In this document: positions 20,251-30,066 of the stretch, one piece after another
Position numbering within the stretch: position 1 is the stretch's first letter
How the letters are laid out: each line of letters starts with the position of its first letter
NCBI GenBank assembly: GCA_015709635.1
Contig: CP054180.1
Span: 1,922,001-1,986,000, forward strand
Length of the DNA stretch: 64,000 bases
Origin: Gammaproteobacteria bacterium
Lineage (GTDB): Bacteria; Pseudomonadota; Gammaproteobacteria; Burkholderiales; Nitrosomonadaceae
Direction of reading: 5' to 3'
Translations under genes and position numbers: made by a program
The notes under the pieces: generated by a model
What the model was told of the DNA's origin: nothing
What the model saw: only the letters and a program-made list of their open reading frames with translations
The model's database searches: none

Positions 20251-21315
20251 TTATCCGATTTTTTTATAGCGGTTTTCTAACTTATCCATTGCAGCTTTGA
20301 TATGCTCACCGTTCTGGTGTGCATACCGTTCTACCATGATCAAAGTCTTGTGGCCCGAAATACGTTTGACGGTCGGCAAATCAACACCAGCCTGAACCAA
20401 ATGAGTGATAGCGGTATGCCTTAAGGTATGTCGCACCACTTCGTCGGGATTCAAACCTGCGGCAATTACGACACGCCTGAATGGTTTGCGAATATCCGCT
20501 GTGTGGCCTTCTTTTGCGGCAACCGAAGGAAATAGCCACTCGCTACCTATCGGCAGCGCAGCCATATATCCTTCGAGAAACTCAACCAAATGTTGGGTTA
20601 TCGGCTGCAAGCGGGAGCCGCCTTTCGCTTTTGGAATGTAGATGGTGCATTGTTGCAAGTTTATGTGCTCACGTCGGATGCTCAAGATTTCCATGCGACG
20701 CATCGAGGTTTCAAGACCAATGATAATAAATGGATAAATTTGCGCATTCTGATCTTGTTTTGCGAATTCGATAAGATGCTTGATTTGATCAATTGATAAA
20801 TACGTAATCCGCCCTTGCTCTTCTTTAAAGCGTTTGATTGTTGCTGGACGGCGATCAATCCAGCTCCACTCTATCGCTTTGTTGAATAAATGAGAAAGTG
20901 CCGCAAGTTCGCGATTTACAGTACCTGGACTGGTAGTTTTCTCCTGGGAATTATTATGCGATTTTCTGGCAGCACCGCCGCGAATGGCAATTTCCTGAAG
21001 CCGTTTCTTCTTATAGCGCTCAATATCGTAACCGCTAATTTTTGACAAAGGCATATCGCCAAAAAATGGCACTAAATGCAAAGAAAAGCGACGGCGTTTC
21101 ATGATTAAGTCTTTACCATCCTCCTCATCAAGTTTTATGAGATACTTTTCAGCTGCAGAACGAAAAGACAAGGCCACCTTGCGACCCTTGGGCAGCGACA
21201 AGCGATTATGTTTTGCATCTTGCCGAGCTTTCTCTATAAATTCCTCTGCCTGCGTTCGTGTGGTTCCATCAGATTCGCGCCCGATAGCACGATGAATACG
21301 TTGTCCATCAACCAT
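20251..21315 (-). CDS. Tyrosine recombinase/phage-type integrase beside tRNA-Phe
   Basis: This 354-residue protein has an N-terminal core-binding domain and a catalytic domain with RRMEIL (first Arg), HTLRHTAI (HxxRH), SGHKTL and the nucleophile in VERYAHQN. The position next to the tRNA-Phe 3' end suits an island integrase. The frame stays open for about 26 more codons upstream of the ATG at 21315 without any usual start codon. Those codons read like the continuation of the domain (HGITFERQANGDGVYTVNI), so the 5' end may be truncated. Confidence 0.85.
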   Translation of the reverse strand: MVDGQRIHRAIGRESDGTTRTQAEEFIEKARQDAKHNRLSLPKGRKVALSFRSAAEKYLIKLDEEDGKDLIMKRRRFSLHLVPFFGDMPLSKISGYDIERYKKKRLQEIAIRGGAARKSHNNSQEKTTSPGTVNRELAALSHLFNKAIEWSWIDRRPATIKRFKEEQGRITYLSIDQIKHLIEFAKQDQNAQIYPFIIIGLETSMRRMEILSIRREHINLQQCTIYIPKAKGGSRLQPITQHLVEFLEGYMAALPIGSEWLFPSVAAKEGHTADIRKPFRRVVIAAGLNPDEVVRHTLRHTAITHLVQAGVDLPTVKRISGHKTLIMVERYAHQNGEHIKAAMDKLENRYKKIG

Positions 21316-21430
21316 GATATTAACCGTATAAACACCATCACCATTGGCTTGGCGTTCAAAAGTTATGCCATGTTCACTGAGCTTTTCACTAGGAGCAAGT
21401 TAACAACGTGTTCTAGTCCTACCGTGAATT

Positions 21431-22562
21431 GTGATTTCTTTACAGGAACTGAAAGCCATGCACAGACACCATCCCGATAATGAAAGAATCAAACACAAAT
21501 ATTTTGCTTTTCTGAAAGAAGCGCTGCGCCAGAGCGAGCAAACAATTGACGGTGTAGCAAAGGCTATTGCCCGCTTCGAGGAATACAACAGATACCAGGA
21601 TTTCAGGTCATTTCATCATCAGCAAGCCGTCGCTTTCAAGAAGCACTTGACCGAGCAAACCAACCAGCAAACCGGCAAGAAACTGAGCAAAGCCACGTTG
21701 CATTCATACTTGCGCAAACCTGAAAAAGTTTTTTGAATGGTTAGCCAGGGAACCGGGTTATAAATCGCGCCTGCAATATTCCGATGCAGAGTATTTCAAT
21801 ATCTCCAATAAAGACATGCGCATTGCTACTGCAAAACGCGGTAAGTCCATTCCAACCATTGAGCAAATCAAGCATGTCATTCAATCGATGCCGGATCAAA
21901 CAGACATCGAGCGCCGCAACAAAGCACTCATCGCATTCACGTTGCTGACCGGCGCTCGGGATGGCGCATTGATTTCTATCAAGCTAAAGCATGTCAATCT
22001 AATCGATGGCAGTGTGTTTCAGGATGCGCGCGATGTCAGCACCAAATTCAGCAAAACTTTTATCACGTATTTCTTCCCGGTGGGCGACGATATCCGTCAG
22101 ATCGTGGCGGATTGGGTGAATTACCTGAAAGAGCAAAAACTGTGGGGAAATGACGATCCGTTGTTTCCGATGACGGAAGTAGGTGTCAATGAAAATAAAC
22201 AGTTTGGCGTTACCGGACTGAAGCGGAAGCATTGGAGCACAACTGCGCCGATCCGCAATATTTTCCGGGAGGCATTCAAAAATGCCGGACTGCCCTACTT
22301 TAATCCGCACAGTTTCCACGCTACCTTGGTCAATTTGGGCGAAAAGATTTGCAAATCGCCGGAAGATTTCAAAGCGTGGAGCCAGAATCTGGGGCATGAA
22401 GGCGTGATGACCACTTTCCTGAGTTATGGCCAGGTAGCAGAACACCGCCAAGGTGAAATCATTAAACAATTGGCGAAACCGCAACAGAATAACGGAACCG
22501 ATATCCATCAACTTGCCCGGACCATGATGCAGCAGTTCCGTGATGTGGAGATAAACGTATAA
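21431..22562 (+). pseudogene. Frameshifted tyrosine recombinase
   Basis: An N-terminal part (21431-21736, GTG start) and a C-terminal part (in frame to 22562) join into one integrase if one base is removed around 21712-21722, restoring LRNLKKFFEWL in place of LRKPEKVF-stop. The catalytic Arg TGARDGALI and the terminal Tyr in FLSYGQ remain. The HxxR box reads HSFHATL, so its Arg is lost, pointing to real decay and not only a read error. It runs divergently from the 20251-21315 integrase and lies directly before an hsdM remnant. Confidence 0.8.
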
Positions 22563-22605
22563 TGGCACGCTACACAACCGGATAAACCATCAAAACAACC
22601 ACGCA

Positions 22606-23441
22606 ATGACCGAAGAACAGCGCCGCCAGCTTCAGCAACAGCTTTGGAACATCGCCAACACCCTGCGCGGCAAGATGAATGCCGACGAATTCCGCGATTA
22701 CATTCTGGGATTCATTTTTTACAAATATCTGTCCGAGAAAGTTGAGCGTTATGCTGATTCCCTGCTGGCTGACGACCATCTCAAATACGCCGAGCTGGAT
22801 GAGCATACCGAAGACGGCGCCGAAATCGTTCAAGCGGTGCACGATGCCGCGGTCAATGAGCTGGGCTACTTCCTGAAACCTTCCGAGCTTTTTCATGCTG
22901 TGGCGATGAAAGGCAACAACCAACTGGATAGCGAAAACCTGGGGGATAGCCACAACTTCATTCTGGCCGATCTTGCCCGCATCCTCAAAAACATCGAGCA
23001 AAGCACGCTGGGCACCGATAGCGCGGATGATTTCAGCAATCTGTTTGAAGATTTGGATTTAACTTCTTCCAAGCTGGGCGCCACCGAGAAAGCCAAAAAC
23101 GCGCTGGTGGCCAAGGTACTGGTGATTTGGACAAGATCGACTTCAACCTGGCCGATGGCACGGCGGACGTGCTGGGCGATGCGTATGAATATCTGATCGG
23201 CGAATTTGCTAGCGGCGCGGGTAAAAAAGCCGGTGAATTCTACACCCCGCAACCGGTTTCCACCCTGCTGGTCAGGCTGGTGGCTTGTGAGAACAAGAAT
23301 ATCCGCAAACTGTACGATCCAACCTGCGGCAGCGGTTCACTATTGTTGCGTGTCAAGCGCGAAGCTTGCGTTAAAAACCATTCAAACTATCCGCATCGCG
23401 TTAAATATCTTCCGCGCAATTCCATTTTGATCGAAATTTAA
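22606..23441 (+). pseudogene. hsdM: Truncated, frameshifted type I methyltransferase subunit
   Basis: The first 170 codons encode the N-terminal HsdM domain (DEFRDYILGFIFYKYLSEK). A one-base loss near 23118 then breaks the frame; the next frame continues with GEFYTPQPVSTLLV and the SAM-binding motif DPTCGSGSLLL, and diverges into unrelated sequence after about 23355. The catalytic NPPF motif, hsdS and hsdR are all missing. HsdM modifies DNA in type I restriction systems; this copy cannot. It starts 44 bases after the broken integrase. Confidence 0.85.
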
Positions 23442-23553
23442 CGTATGTTACGGCGTTTTTGCGGCATGTTTGCCTTATGAACAATTCGCAATTCATGAAA
23501 TTTTAACTCAGTGAGAATTATTAAGTGCAACTAAGCATTGCAGTCATATATGT

Positions 23554-24636
23554 TCACTCAGCAATGATAATTCCTCCACCCAAACACACTTTGCTTTCAT
23601 AAATCACAACGGATTGCCCCGGTGTTACCGCCCATTGATTCTGTGCAAAGTCTACTTGACAGTGATTCCGGGTTAATTGCGAGATGGCGCAAGGCGCGTC
23701 TGCTTGGCGATAGCGCGTTTTGGCGGCGTAAACCCAATTGCAATGCGGCTGTTTCCCGCTGATCCATGTCAGATCGGCGGCTTTTAGTGATGGGCGGAGC
23801 AGATCGGGGTGATCATGGCCTTGCACGGCAATCAATACATTCCGTGCCCTATCCTTGGCGGATACGAACCACGGCTCATCGCCGCCGTTGCGTGTACCGC
23901 CGATGCCCAATCCTTGCCGCTGTCCGATGGTGTAATACATCAACCCCACGTGATGGCCGACTACTTTGCCATCCGGCGTTTGAATTTCACCCGGTTCGTG
24001 CGGCAGGTAGCGGTTGAGAAACTCCCGGAAAGGACGTTCGCCGATGAAACATATGCCCGTACTGTCTTTTTTTGCGCAATTGGGCAGTTTCAATTCACGG
24101 GCAATCTGGCGCACTTCACGCTTATAAAGATGCCCGACCGGAAATAAGGTGTTGGCCAGCTGTGTTTGATTCAGGCGATACAAAAAATAACTTTGATCTT
24201 TGGTGCCGTCTTCGCCCTTCAGTAACTGAAACACGCCATCCACTTCGCGCACCTGAGCGTAATGCCCTGTCGCGATATAGTCCGCACCCAGTTTATGTGC
24301 ATGATCGAGAAAAGCCTTGAACTTGATTTCGGCGTTGCAGAGCACGTCAGGGTTCGGCGTTCGTCCCACTTGGTATTCAGCAAGAAAATGTGAAAAAACC
24401 CGGTCTTTGTATTCAGCGGAAAAATTAACCACTTCAAGCGGAATATCGATGACATCCGCAACCGATACCGCATCGAGAAAATCCTGCCGGGAAGAGCAAT
24501 ATTCGTCGGTATCGTCGCCTTCCCAATTTTTCATGAACAAGCCGGTCACGTCATGTCCCTGCTGCTTCAGTAAGTAAGCCGCCACGGACGAATCAACCCC
24601 ACCCGACATACCGACCACTACCCGGCATTTCTTCAT
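23554..24636 (-). CDS. mnmA: tRNA-specific 2-thiouridylase
   Basis: This enzyme of about 360 residues thiolates U34 of the Lys, Glu and Gln tRNAs. The PP-loop GMSGGVDSS is at the N-terminus. The two catalytic cysteines are recognisable in NPDVLCNAEIKF and GICFIGERPF. I prefer the ATG at 24636 because it puts the PP-loop at the usual distance; an ATG at 24651 would overlap the Nudix gene by 11 bases. Either way the two genes are coupled. Confidence 0.96.
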   Translation of the reverse strand: MKKCRVVVGMSGGVDSSVAAYLLKQQGHDVTGLFMKNWEGDDTDEYCSSRQDFLDAVSVADVIDIPLEVVNFSAEYKDRVFSHFLAEYQVGRTPNPDVLCNAEIKFKAFLDHAHKLGADYIATGHYAQVREVDGVFQLLKGEDGTKDQSYFLYRLNQTQLANTLFPVGHLYKREVRQIARELKLPNCAKKDSTGICFIGERPFREFLNRYLPHEPGEIQTPDGKVVGHHVGLMYYTIGQRQGLGIGGTRNGGDEPWFVSAKDRARNVLIAVQGHDHPDLLRPSLKAADLTWISGKQPHCNWVYAAKTRYRQADAPCAISQLTRNHCQVDFAQNQWAVTPGQSVVIYESKVCLGGGIIIAE

Positions 24637-24640
24637 TCCA

Positions 24641-25099
24641 TCACGACTCATAGTGTGTCAGCAATTCTAACGGATAGCGTTTCCCAGCCAAATGATCACG
24701 AATACACTGCATAACCAGCGGGCTGCGGTGACGATCCTTCATTTGATTCACTTCATCCAAGCCAAACCAGGCCGCCCGCACGATACCGGTATCCAGCACG
24801 CGCTCGGGATCGTGGTGCGTTACGCGCCCGCCGAATGCAAAGCGGATATACGTGGTATCAACGCGCTGCGAATGCCAGTGATAAATTCCCACCAGAAATT
24901 CGGGTACAAAAGTATATGCAGTTTCTTCCAGCGTTTCCCTGATTGCTCCCTGAATAATCGATTCGCCCGGATCCAGATGCCCGGCCGGTTGATTGATAAA
25001 CAAACCGGAACCCGCTTCCGGTTCTTCTTCGACCAGCAAAAACTTGCCATTTTGTTCAATAACGGCTGCAACCGTCACATTGGGTTTCCAGATTGTCAT
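24641..25099 (-). CDS. Nudix hydrolase, NudJ-like
   Basis: A 152-residue Nudix protein with a full Nudix box: GHLDPGES, seven residues, RETLEETA (about 40-62). Proteins of this length placed just before mnmA in proteobacteria are usually NudJ-type phosphatases acting on nucleoside or thiamine pyrophosphates; that assignment is by size and synteny. Its stop lies within the 5' end of the mnmA reading frame. Confidence 0.9.
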   Translation of the reverse strand: MTIWKPNVTVAAVIEQNGKFLLVEEEPEAGSGLFINQPAGHLDPGESIIQGAIRETLEETAYTFVPEFLVGIYHWHSQRVDTTYIRFAFGGRVTHHDPERVLDTGIVRAAWFGLDEVNQMKDRHRSPLVMQCIRDHLAGKRYPLELLTHYES

Positions 25100-25227
25100 T
25101 TATTGCGCAAAAATATGAGTTATTAGGTGCTACCGGCTTATCCACCTTGGTTTAAGCTTTGCGTATTATCGCACTGTCAGCCCTAATTCTGTTGCGATCC
25201 AGAAAGAATTCTCGCAGTGCTCGTTGT

Positions 25228-27084
25228 TCAAGTCAGACGAATGGAAGAAAATTGCCGCAATACCTTATCCAGTTGCGCAACATCAAAGGGTTTACTGAGA
25301 TGTCCATCCATGCCGGCAGCAAAACACTCCTGTTTGATATGATCTAGCGCGTGCGCTGTCAGCGCCACAATGGGAATGGGTGTTAAATTTTTCTGTTGTT
25401 CAAGCGCACGTATTCGCCGGGTCGCCGCGAATCCATCCATGACCGGCATGTTGCAGTCCATCAAAATCAGGTCAAAAGCGTGTGAAATGAATGCATCGAT
25501 TGCTTCCGCACCGTTACCGGCCATCGTCACATCACAATGCAAATGTTCCAGCATTGCCTTGCTGACTAATTGATTGACGTCATTGTCTTCGACCACCAGA
25601 ATGCGAGGACGACGGTTTACGTGAGTGTGCGGTTGTATTTGAGCCAATTCGATTGGTTTCGCTGCCGCATCGATCATTTCGTATTGCAGCGGAATACGCG
25701 CACAGAACGTGGATCCTCTGCCGATTTCGCTGGAAACGGTAATCGAGCCGCCCATCAGCGCCAGCAAATTACGGGTAATGACCAAACCCAGACCGGTACC
25801 GCGTATATGCTGCGTTGATTCGCCGACTTGTGAAAACTCCTGAAATAAGCGCGCCTGATTCTCAGTGGAAATCCCGATGCCGGTATCCGTCACGGTCAGT
25901 TCCAGTTCAATGCCGCTGTGATCGGGAATCTCGGTGCAATTTATCGATAACTTAATTTCTCCCTGCTGGGTAAATTTGAAAGCATTGCCAAGCAAATTAA
26001 ATAAAATCTGCTTGATCCGATCAGGATCGCCGATCAGTCTGCACGGTAAGCTGCAATCGAAACGCACGGCAAAATTTACCGCGGTTTCCTTTGCCTTGGT
26101 GCGAAACAGCGAATGCACTTCATCAATCAAACCGGGCAAATCGAATACACGATTGACGACATTCAACTTGTGCGCTTCTATTTTGGCGAAATCAAGTATG
26201 TCGTCGATAATCCGCAGCAAGGTCCGCCCGGAATTGCGAATGACATCCAGATAATTGGTTTGTTCGGAATTCAGGGGGGTCATCGCGAGGATCTCGGTAA
26301 TGCCGAGTACACCGTTCATCGGCGTGCGAATTTCATGACTCATTGCCGCCAGGAAAGCCGATTTTGCCTTATTGGCATTTTCCGCTTGTAGTCGCGCTTG
26401 TTCCAAATCAACTGCCTGTTTTTCCAACAACACCGCTTGCTGCCTTACCATCCAATAATTTTCATGTTGCAGCTTACCGTTATGCACGGAAAATACAAAA
26501 TAAGCGAGCCCGATGACCAGCATAACCCAACTGCTATCATCGGGAATGAATAACACAAGACTGATCACACTCGGCAAATAAACCAATAGCGCAAAAACCA
26601 ACATGAGACGGATACGCGGTGAAGTTGCCGCAATACCGCCCGCAATAAAGCCAACTGTAGAAATCACCGCCAGGATTGCGCCATTATCGATTGCACTAAT
26701 CGATAAGAAAATCCAACTCAGGAAAACACCCCAAATGAAGGAAGTTGCAGTATAGACTGCTGCAATGGTGCGCTCGAGCTGTGATTGGTTGCTTAACTGT
26801 GCATTGACGGCTCGCTTATAAATTATTAACCGTATGATTGCTAAGGTAAGAAACGCCGCAAAGAAGATAACAACAGTTGGTTGTGTACGCAACACGGGCG
26901 ATGTCAAAATGATAGCGCCACAACAAAGAACATAAAACATGCCCCCCCAGCGCATACGCCCTACCATATCTTGATTAGTACTGATACGTACCCGCTCAAG
27001 ATTGGCTACTTCGGGATCTGACCATAAACTTTTGTTGCTCTTCAAAATACATTTATTCCCAGCAGGTTGGATTAGCCCGATCAA
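25228..27084 (-). CDS. Hybrid sensor histidine kinase with receiver domain
   Basis: A membrane protein of about 618 residues. The first 200 residues hold five or six hydrophobic segments. HisKA follows with the phospho-accepting His in MSHEIRTPMNG (near 250), then a HATPase domain with N, G1 and G2 boxes (DTGIGIS, GTGLGLVI), and a C-terminal receiver with Asp in LMDCNMPVMDG near 545. It would signal through an internal phosphorelay; no Hpt or separate regulator is nearby. The frame opens with TTG at 27084. An ATG at 26967 would also keep all domains, so the start is uncertain. Confidence 0.92.
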   Translation of the reverse strand: MIGLIQPAGNKCILKSNKSLWSDPEVANLERVRISTNQDMVGRMRWGGMFYVLCCGAIILTSPVLRTQPTVVIFFAAFLTLAIIRLIIYKRAVNAQLSNQSQLERTIAAVYTATSFIWGVFLSWIFLSISAIDNGAILAVISTVGFIAGGIAATSPRIRLMLVFALLVYLPSVISLVLFIPDDSSWVMLVIGLAYFVFSVHNGKLQHENYWMVRQQAVLLEKQAVDLEQARLQAENANKAKSAFLAAMSHEIRTPMNGVLGITEILAMTPLNSEQTNYLDVIRNSGRTLLRIIDDILDFAKIEAHKLNVVNRVFDLPGLIDEVHSLFRTKAKETAVNFAVRFDCSLPCRLIGDPDRIKQILFNLLGNAFKFTQQGEIKLSINCTEIPDHSGIELELTVTDTGIGISTENQARLFQEFSQVGESTQHIRGTGLGLVITRNLLALMGGSITVSSEIGRGSTFCARIPLQYEMIDAAAKPIELAQIQPHTHVNRRPRILVVEDNDVNQLVSKAMLEHLHCDVTMAGNGAEAIDAFISHAFDLILMDCNMPVMDGFAATRRIRALEQQKNLTPIPIVALTAHALDHIKQECFAAGMDGHLSKPFDVAQLDKVLRQFSSIRLT

Positions 27085-27300
27085 TATGCCTATCGATGCC
27101 GATATGAACCGATATGAATTGAATAACTAAAACTCAATACCAACTCATAAAATCACACACCTTAAGTAAGGTAAATCTGAAATGGCTATCATAAAGAATA
27201 AACTAACTTACTTCCATCGATCACTTATTGAAGCAGCAAATAAGCACATATTAACTAGCCAAAAAGGGCACTAAAAGGTATGATGCGCACCTGAAGCAAG

Positions 27301-27390
27301 GGAGGTGTGGCCGAGCGGTTTAAGGCAGCAGTCTTGAAAACTGCCGTAGGGGTGACTCTACCGTGAGTTCGAATCTCACCGCCTCCGCCA
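27301..27390 (+). tRNA. tRNA-Ser (TGA)
   Basis: A long-variable-arm tRNA with acceptor GGAGGTG/CGCCTCC, discriminator G, encoded CCA and anticodon TGA in the loop CTTGAAA. Its last 14 bases and the next base recur at 53694-53708. Confidence 0.97.
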
Positions 27391-27497
27391 CGGATCCAGT
27401 ATCCACGCTACTTTCAAGCACAGAAGACTTATATTCCCATCAATAGTACCATCAAAAAAATTTCGCTTACTGACTCTTTTCAAAGATAATAGCGGGC

Positions 27498-28010
27498 TTA
27501 AAAAGTACCCATAAAATCGCCCTTGCCAACTTCCAAGCCATTGTGCCGCAAAATTGCATAGACGGTGGTGACATGGAAGAAAAATTGCGGCAAACCATAG
27601 TTGGTCAGATAATTGTGGCCAAGCAGCTTTTTCTCTTTCGGTGTTCCCGGGCGTAACACGATTTCACGCGTTTCGCTGCCTTCAAATTGTGCAGGCGTCA
27701 GGCTCTCGATAAATAACCGAGTCTTACTTATTCGCGCTTGCAGATCGGCGAAAGTTTGTTCGTTGTCCTCATACACCGGTACTTCAATCCCTGCCAGCCT
27801 TGCCGACACGCTCTTGGCAAAATCAGCAGCGACCTGCACCTGGCGGATTAAGGGAAACATATCAGGATATAGTCTGGCATTTAACAATACGGCTGGCTCA
27901 AATTTTTTCTCGGTTGCGTAGGCTTCAGCTTTGGATAGAATAGCGCTTAAACTGTTCAATAGCTGTTTGAAAACCGGTACAGATGTTTGGTACATATAAG
28001 ACGTGGTCAT
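27498..28010 (-). CDS. DUF1993 family protein
   Basis: This 170-residue protein matches the DUF1993 pattern: N-terminal YQTSVPVFKQLLNSL, a central LYPDMFPLIRQVQVAADFAK and a C-terminal NYGLPQFFFHVTTVYAILR. It is a small helical cytosolic protein related in fold to DinB-type bundles; its function is unknown. ATG at 28010. It stands alone. Confidence 0.85.
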   Translation of the reverse strand: MTTSYMYQTSVPVFKQLLNSLSAILSKAEAYATEKKFEPAVLLNARLYPDMFPLIRQVQVAADFAKSVSARLAGIEVPVYEDNEQTFADLQARISKTRLFIESLTPAQFEGSETREIVLRPGTPKEKKLLGHNYLTNYGLPQFFFHVTTVYAILRHNGLEVGKGDFMGTF

Positions 28011-28246
28011 AAGTCGTTCTCAATTGGTTGATGGTTGTAATTGATAGATACCGGTACAAGTATCTCACATGATTATTTATGATTTGTGCGAACCATACTC
28101 ACCGCCTGCCGTAGTGGGGAGTTAAATTTATTCTGGAATGCGTTTTGTCTTGGTAAATTTACGGCTGATAGGTGTGAGCAAGGTAAAATGGCTAGAATTC
28201 CCGATCAAGGTAAGCACTGGATTACAAGTGGAATATATAAAAAATA

Positions 28247-29068
28247 ATGCAACCAAATTTCTTCAATCATCTGATACTCATCAGCGCATTTGAACTCAAA
28301 AGAGGTTTTGCTACCCGTAAAAGTATATTGCCGTTGGTAACCTTTGTAGTCGTTTGGTATTTCATTTTACTGTATCCAATACGATTTGCTGCTGAGCTGT
28401 TGGTTCAGGAAAAAGAATTACAGGCAGAATTCAGTTTCTTTGACTTGATTGGCTTTGGTTCAATACAGCATTGGCCCATCCCTGAATTCGGTGTATTTTG
28501 GCATTTTGCGCTAATGATATTCCCGATGTTGAGCATCTTGCTCGCAGCCGATCAAACCTGCTCTGATCGAGAACGTGGCACGCTACGCTTTATTGTCATA
28601 CGTAGTAGCCGCGACCGTGTATTCTTTGGCCGGTTTATAGGCACTATGCTGATTCAAGCAGTATGGATCAGTGCAGCCACATTCAGTACCTTTATCCTTG
28701 CTTTGACCCGTGATGCTTCGCTTCTTACTTTTGCATTGCCGGATTTTCCAATCCTAATTCTTAACTTAATCTTGATCGTTCTACCTTTTACAACCATGAT
28801 GGCTGCCCTATCCGCGCAAGTTAAATCTGCCCGGCAAGCAATCCTGTGGGCAATTCTGATCTGGATGTTTCTGGCTGGAATTATCAACAGTTTGGCTTAC
28901 TATTTGCCTGCATTGGCTTTTCTAAGATGTTTGATCCCTGGCTATCAGTTATCTGATATGGCACAGCTGCCAGGATGGCAAACCCTGTCATTGATTTACA
29001 TCCCTCTCCTGCAGAGCCTATTTTTGTTAACCATTGGGCGCTGGATAATGCTGAGGCAGGCATTGTGA
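28247..29068 (+). CDS. ABC-2 type transporter permease
   Basis: A 273-residue inner-membrane protein with six hydrophobic segments and the soluble loop CSDRERGTLRFIVIRSSRDR typical of ABC-2 permeases of the NosY kind. ATG at 28247. Its TGA overlaps the GTG of the ATPase gene that follows (GTGA), so the two form one transporter. The substrate cannot be told from sequence; no nos genes are near. Confidence 0.85.
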   Translation: MQPNFFNHLILISAFELKRGFATRKSILPLVTFVVVWYFILLYPIRFAAELLVQEKELQAEFSFFDLIGFGSIQHWPIPEFGVFWHFALMIFPMLSILLAADQTCSDRERGTLRFIVIRSSRDRVFFGRFIGTMLIQAVWISAATFSTFILALTRDASLLTFALPDFPILILNLILIVLPFTTMMAALSAQVKSARQAILWAILIWMFLAGIINSLAYYLPALAFLRCLIPGYQLSDMAQLPGWQTLSLIYIPLLQSLFLLTIGRWIMLRQAL

Positions 29069-29994
29069 ATTCACGGATTATTCAATGCAAACAGCTAAAC
29101 CATGTTTATTCAGGCAAAGCTGCGCTCACCGATGTCAGTTTTGAGCTGAATGCGGGCGAGCCTATCGGCTTGGTAGGCCCTAATGGAGCCGGAAAAACCA
29201 CTTTACTGAATATCTTAGCTGGTTTCTTACATCCCACTTCCGGAACTGTTCGGGTCTTTGGTCACCCACCTGGTGCAACGCACCTCATTGGCAAAATCTC
29301 GGCATTGCCCCAGGACGCCCGACTAGACCCGAGCTTCACGTTAATAGAGCAGTTGGTTTTTTATGCGCGCCTACAAGGATTCTCTTCTCAACAAGCAAAC
29401 CTGGAAGCCAGTCGGGTTTTAGAGATATTTGCACTCAAAGATGCCGCACATGAAAAACCTCAGGCGCTCAGTCATGGCATGGCTAAACGGGCGGCGATCG
29501 CGCAAGCGCTAATCGGCAAACCCGCATTGATCTTATTGGATGAACCGACTGCCGGACTTGATCCTGTCAATGCCCGAACCGTGCGATCAATTATTGCAGA
29601 ACAATCGTCAGAAACAACCTTCATCATCAGTTCCCACAATTTGATCGAACTTGACCGGTTGTGCCAAGAAATTTTGTTATTGGAAAACGGCATTCTGCAA
29701 ACCGAGAAATTAAGAATCAACGAGAAACAAGTTACCTCGCGATTTATCACTCTACAAATGGAAAACTGTCCATCATCGGAGGCAATGGCTAAATTCAGCG
29801 CTCTTGAAGGTGTCTTACAGGTCACCAATCCACAAAAAAATGAGTTTATCGTGGAATATAATCCTGATCTACAACCCAGCATGGATTTACAACTCATGCA
29901 ATGTATCCGTGCCAATCGCTGGCAATATCGTCAGCTAAATCACGGCAAAACATTAGAAGAAAAACTTTTTCCTAGCGATTCACAGCATCCATAG
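29065..29994 (+). CDS. ABC transporter ATP-binding protein
   Basis: The frame is open well back into the permease gene. The GTG at 29065, which overlaps the permease stop and follows GAGGCAGG, is the natural start and gives 309 residues. It has Walker A GPNGAGKTT, a Q-loop, a signature region around LSHGMAKRAAIAQAL (the usual LSGG is changed to LSHG), Walker B LILLDEPTAGLDP and a switch His in ISSHN. It powers the permease before it. The C-terminal 90 residues follow the ABC domain and may regulate it. Confidence 0.9.
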   Translation: MNSRIIQCKQLNHVYSGKAALTDVSFELNAGEPIGLVGPNGAGKTTLLNILAGFLHPTSGTVRVFGHPPGATHLIGKISALPQDARLDPSFTLIEQLVFYARLQGFSSQQANLEASRVLEIFALKDAAHEKPQALSHGMAKRAAIAQALIGKPALILLDEPTAGLDPVNARTVRSIIAEQSSETTFIISSHNLIELDRLCQEILLLENGILQTEKLRINEKQVTSRFITLQMENCPSSEAMAKFSALEGVLQVTNPQKNEFIVEYNPDLQPSMDLQLMQCIRANRWQYRQLNHGKTLEEKLFPSDSQHP

Positions 29995-30066
29995 TTAAGC
30001 CGCATTGAAAATATTGCATATTGATGAGCACTCTTTCCCGAATGATGTATTCACGACAAGCGTTAA

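Noticed and set aside
20172..23553. A repeat of the tRNA-Phe 3' end marking the island's far end
   Set aside because: No second copy of the T-arm/acceptor sequence was found by eye in this stretch.
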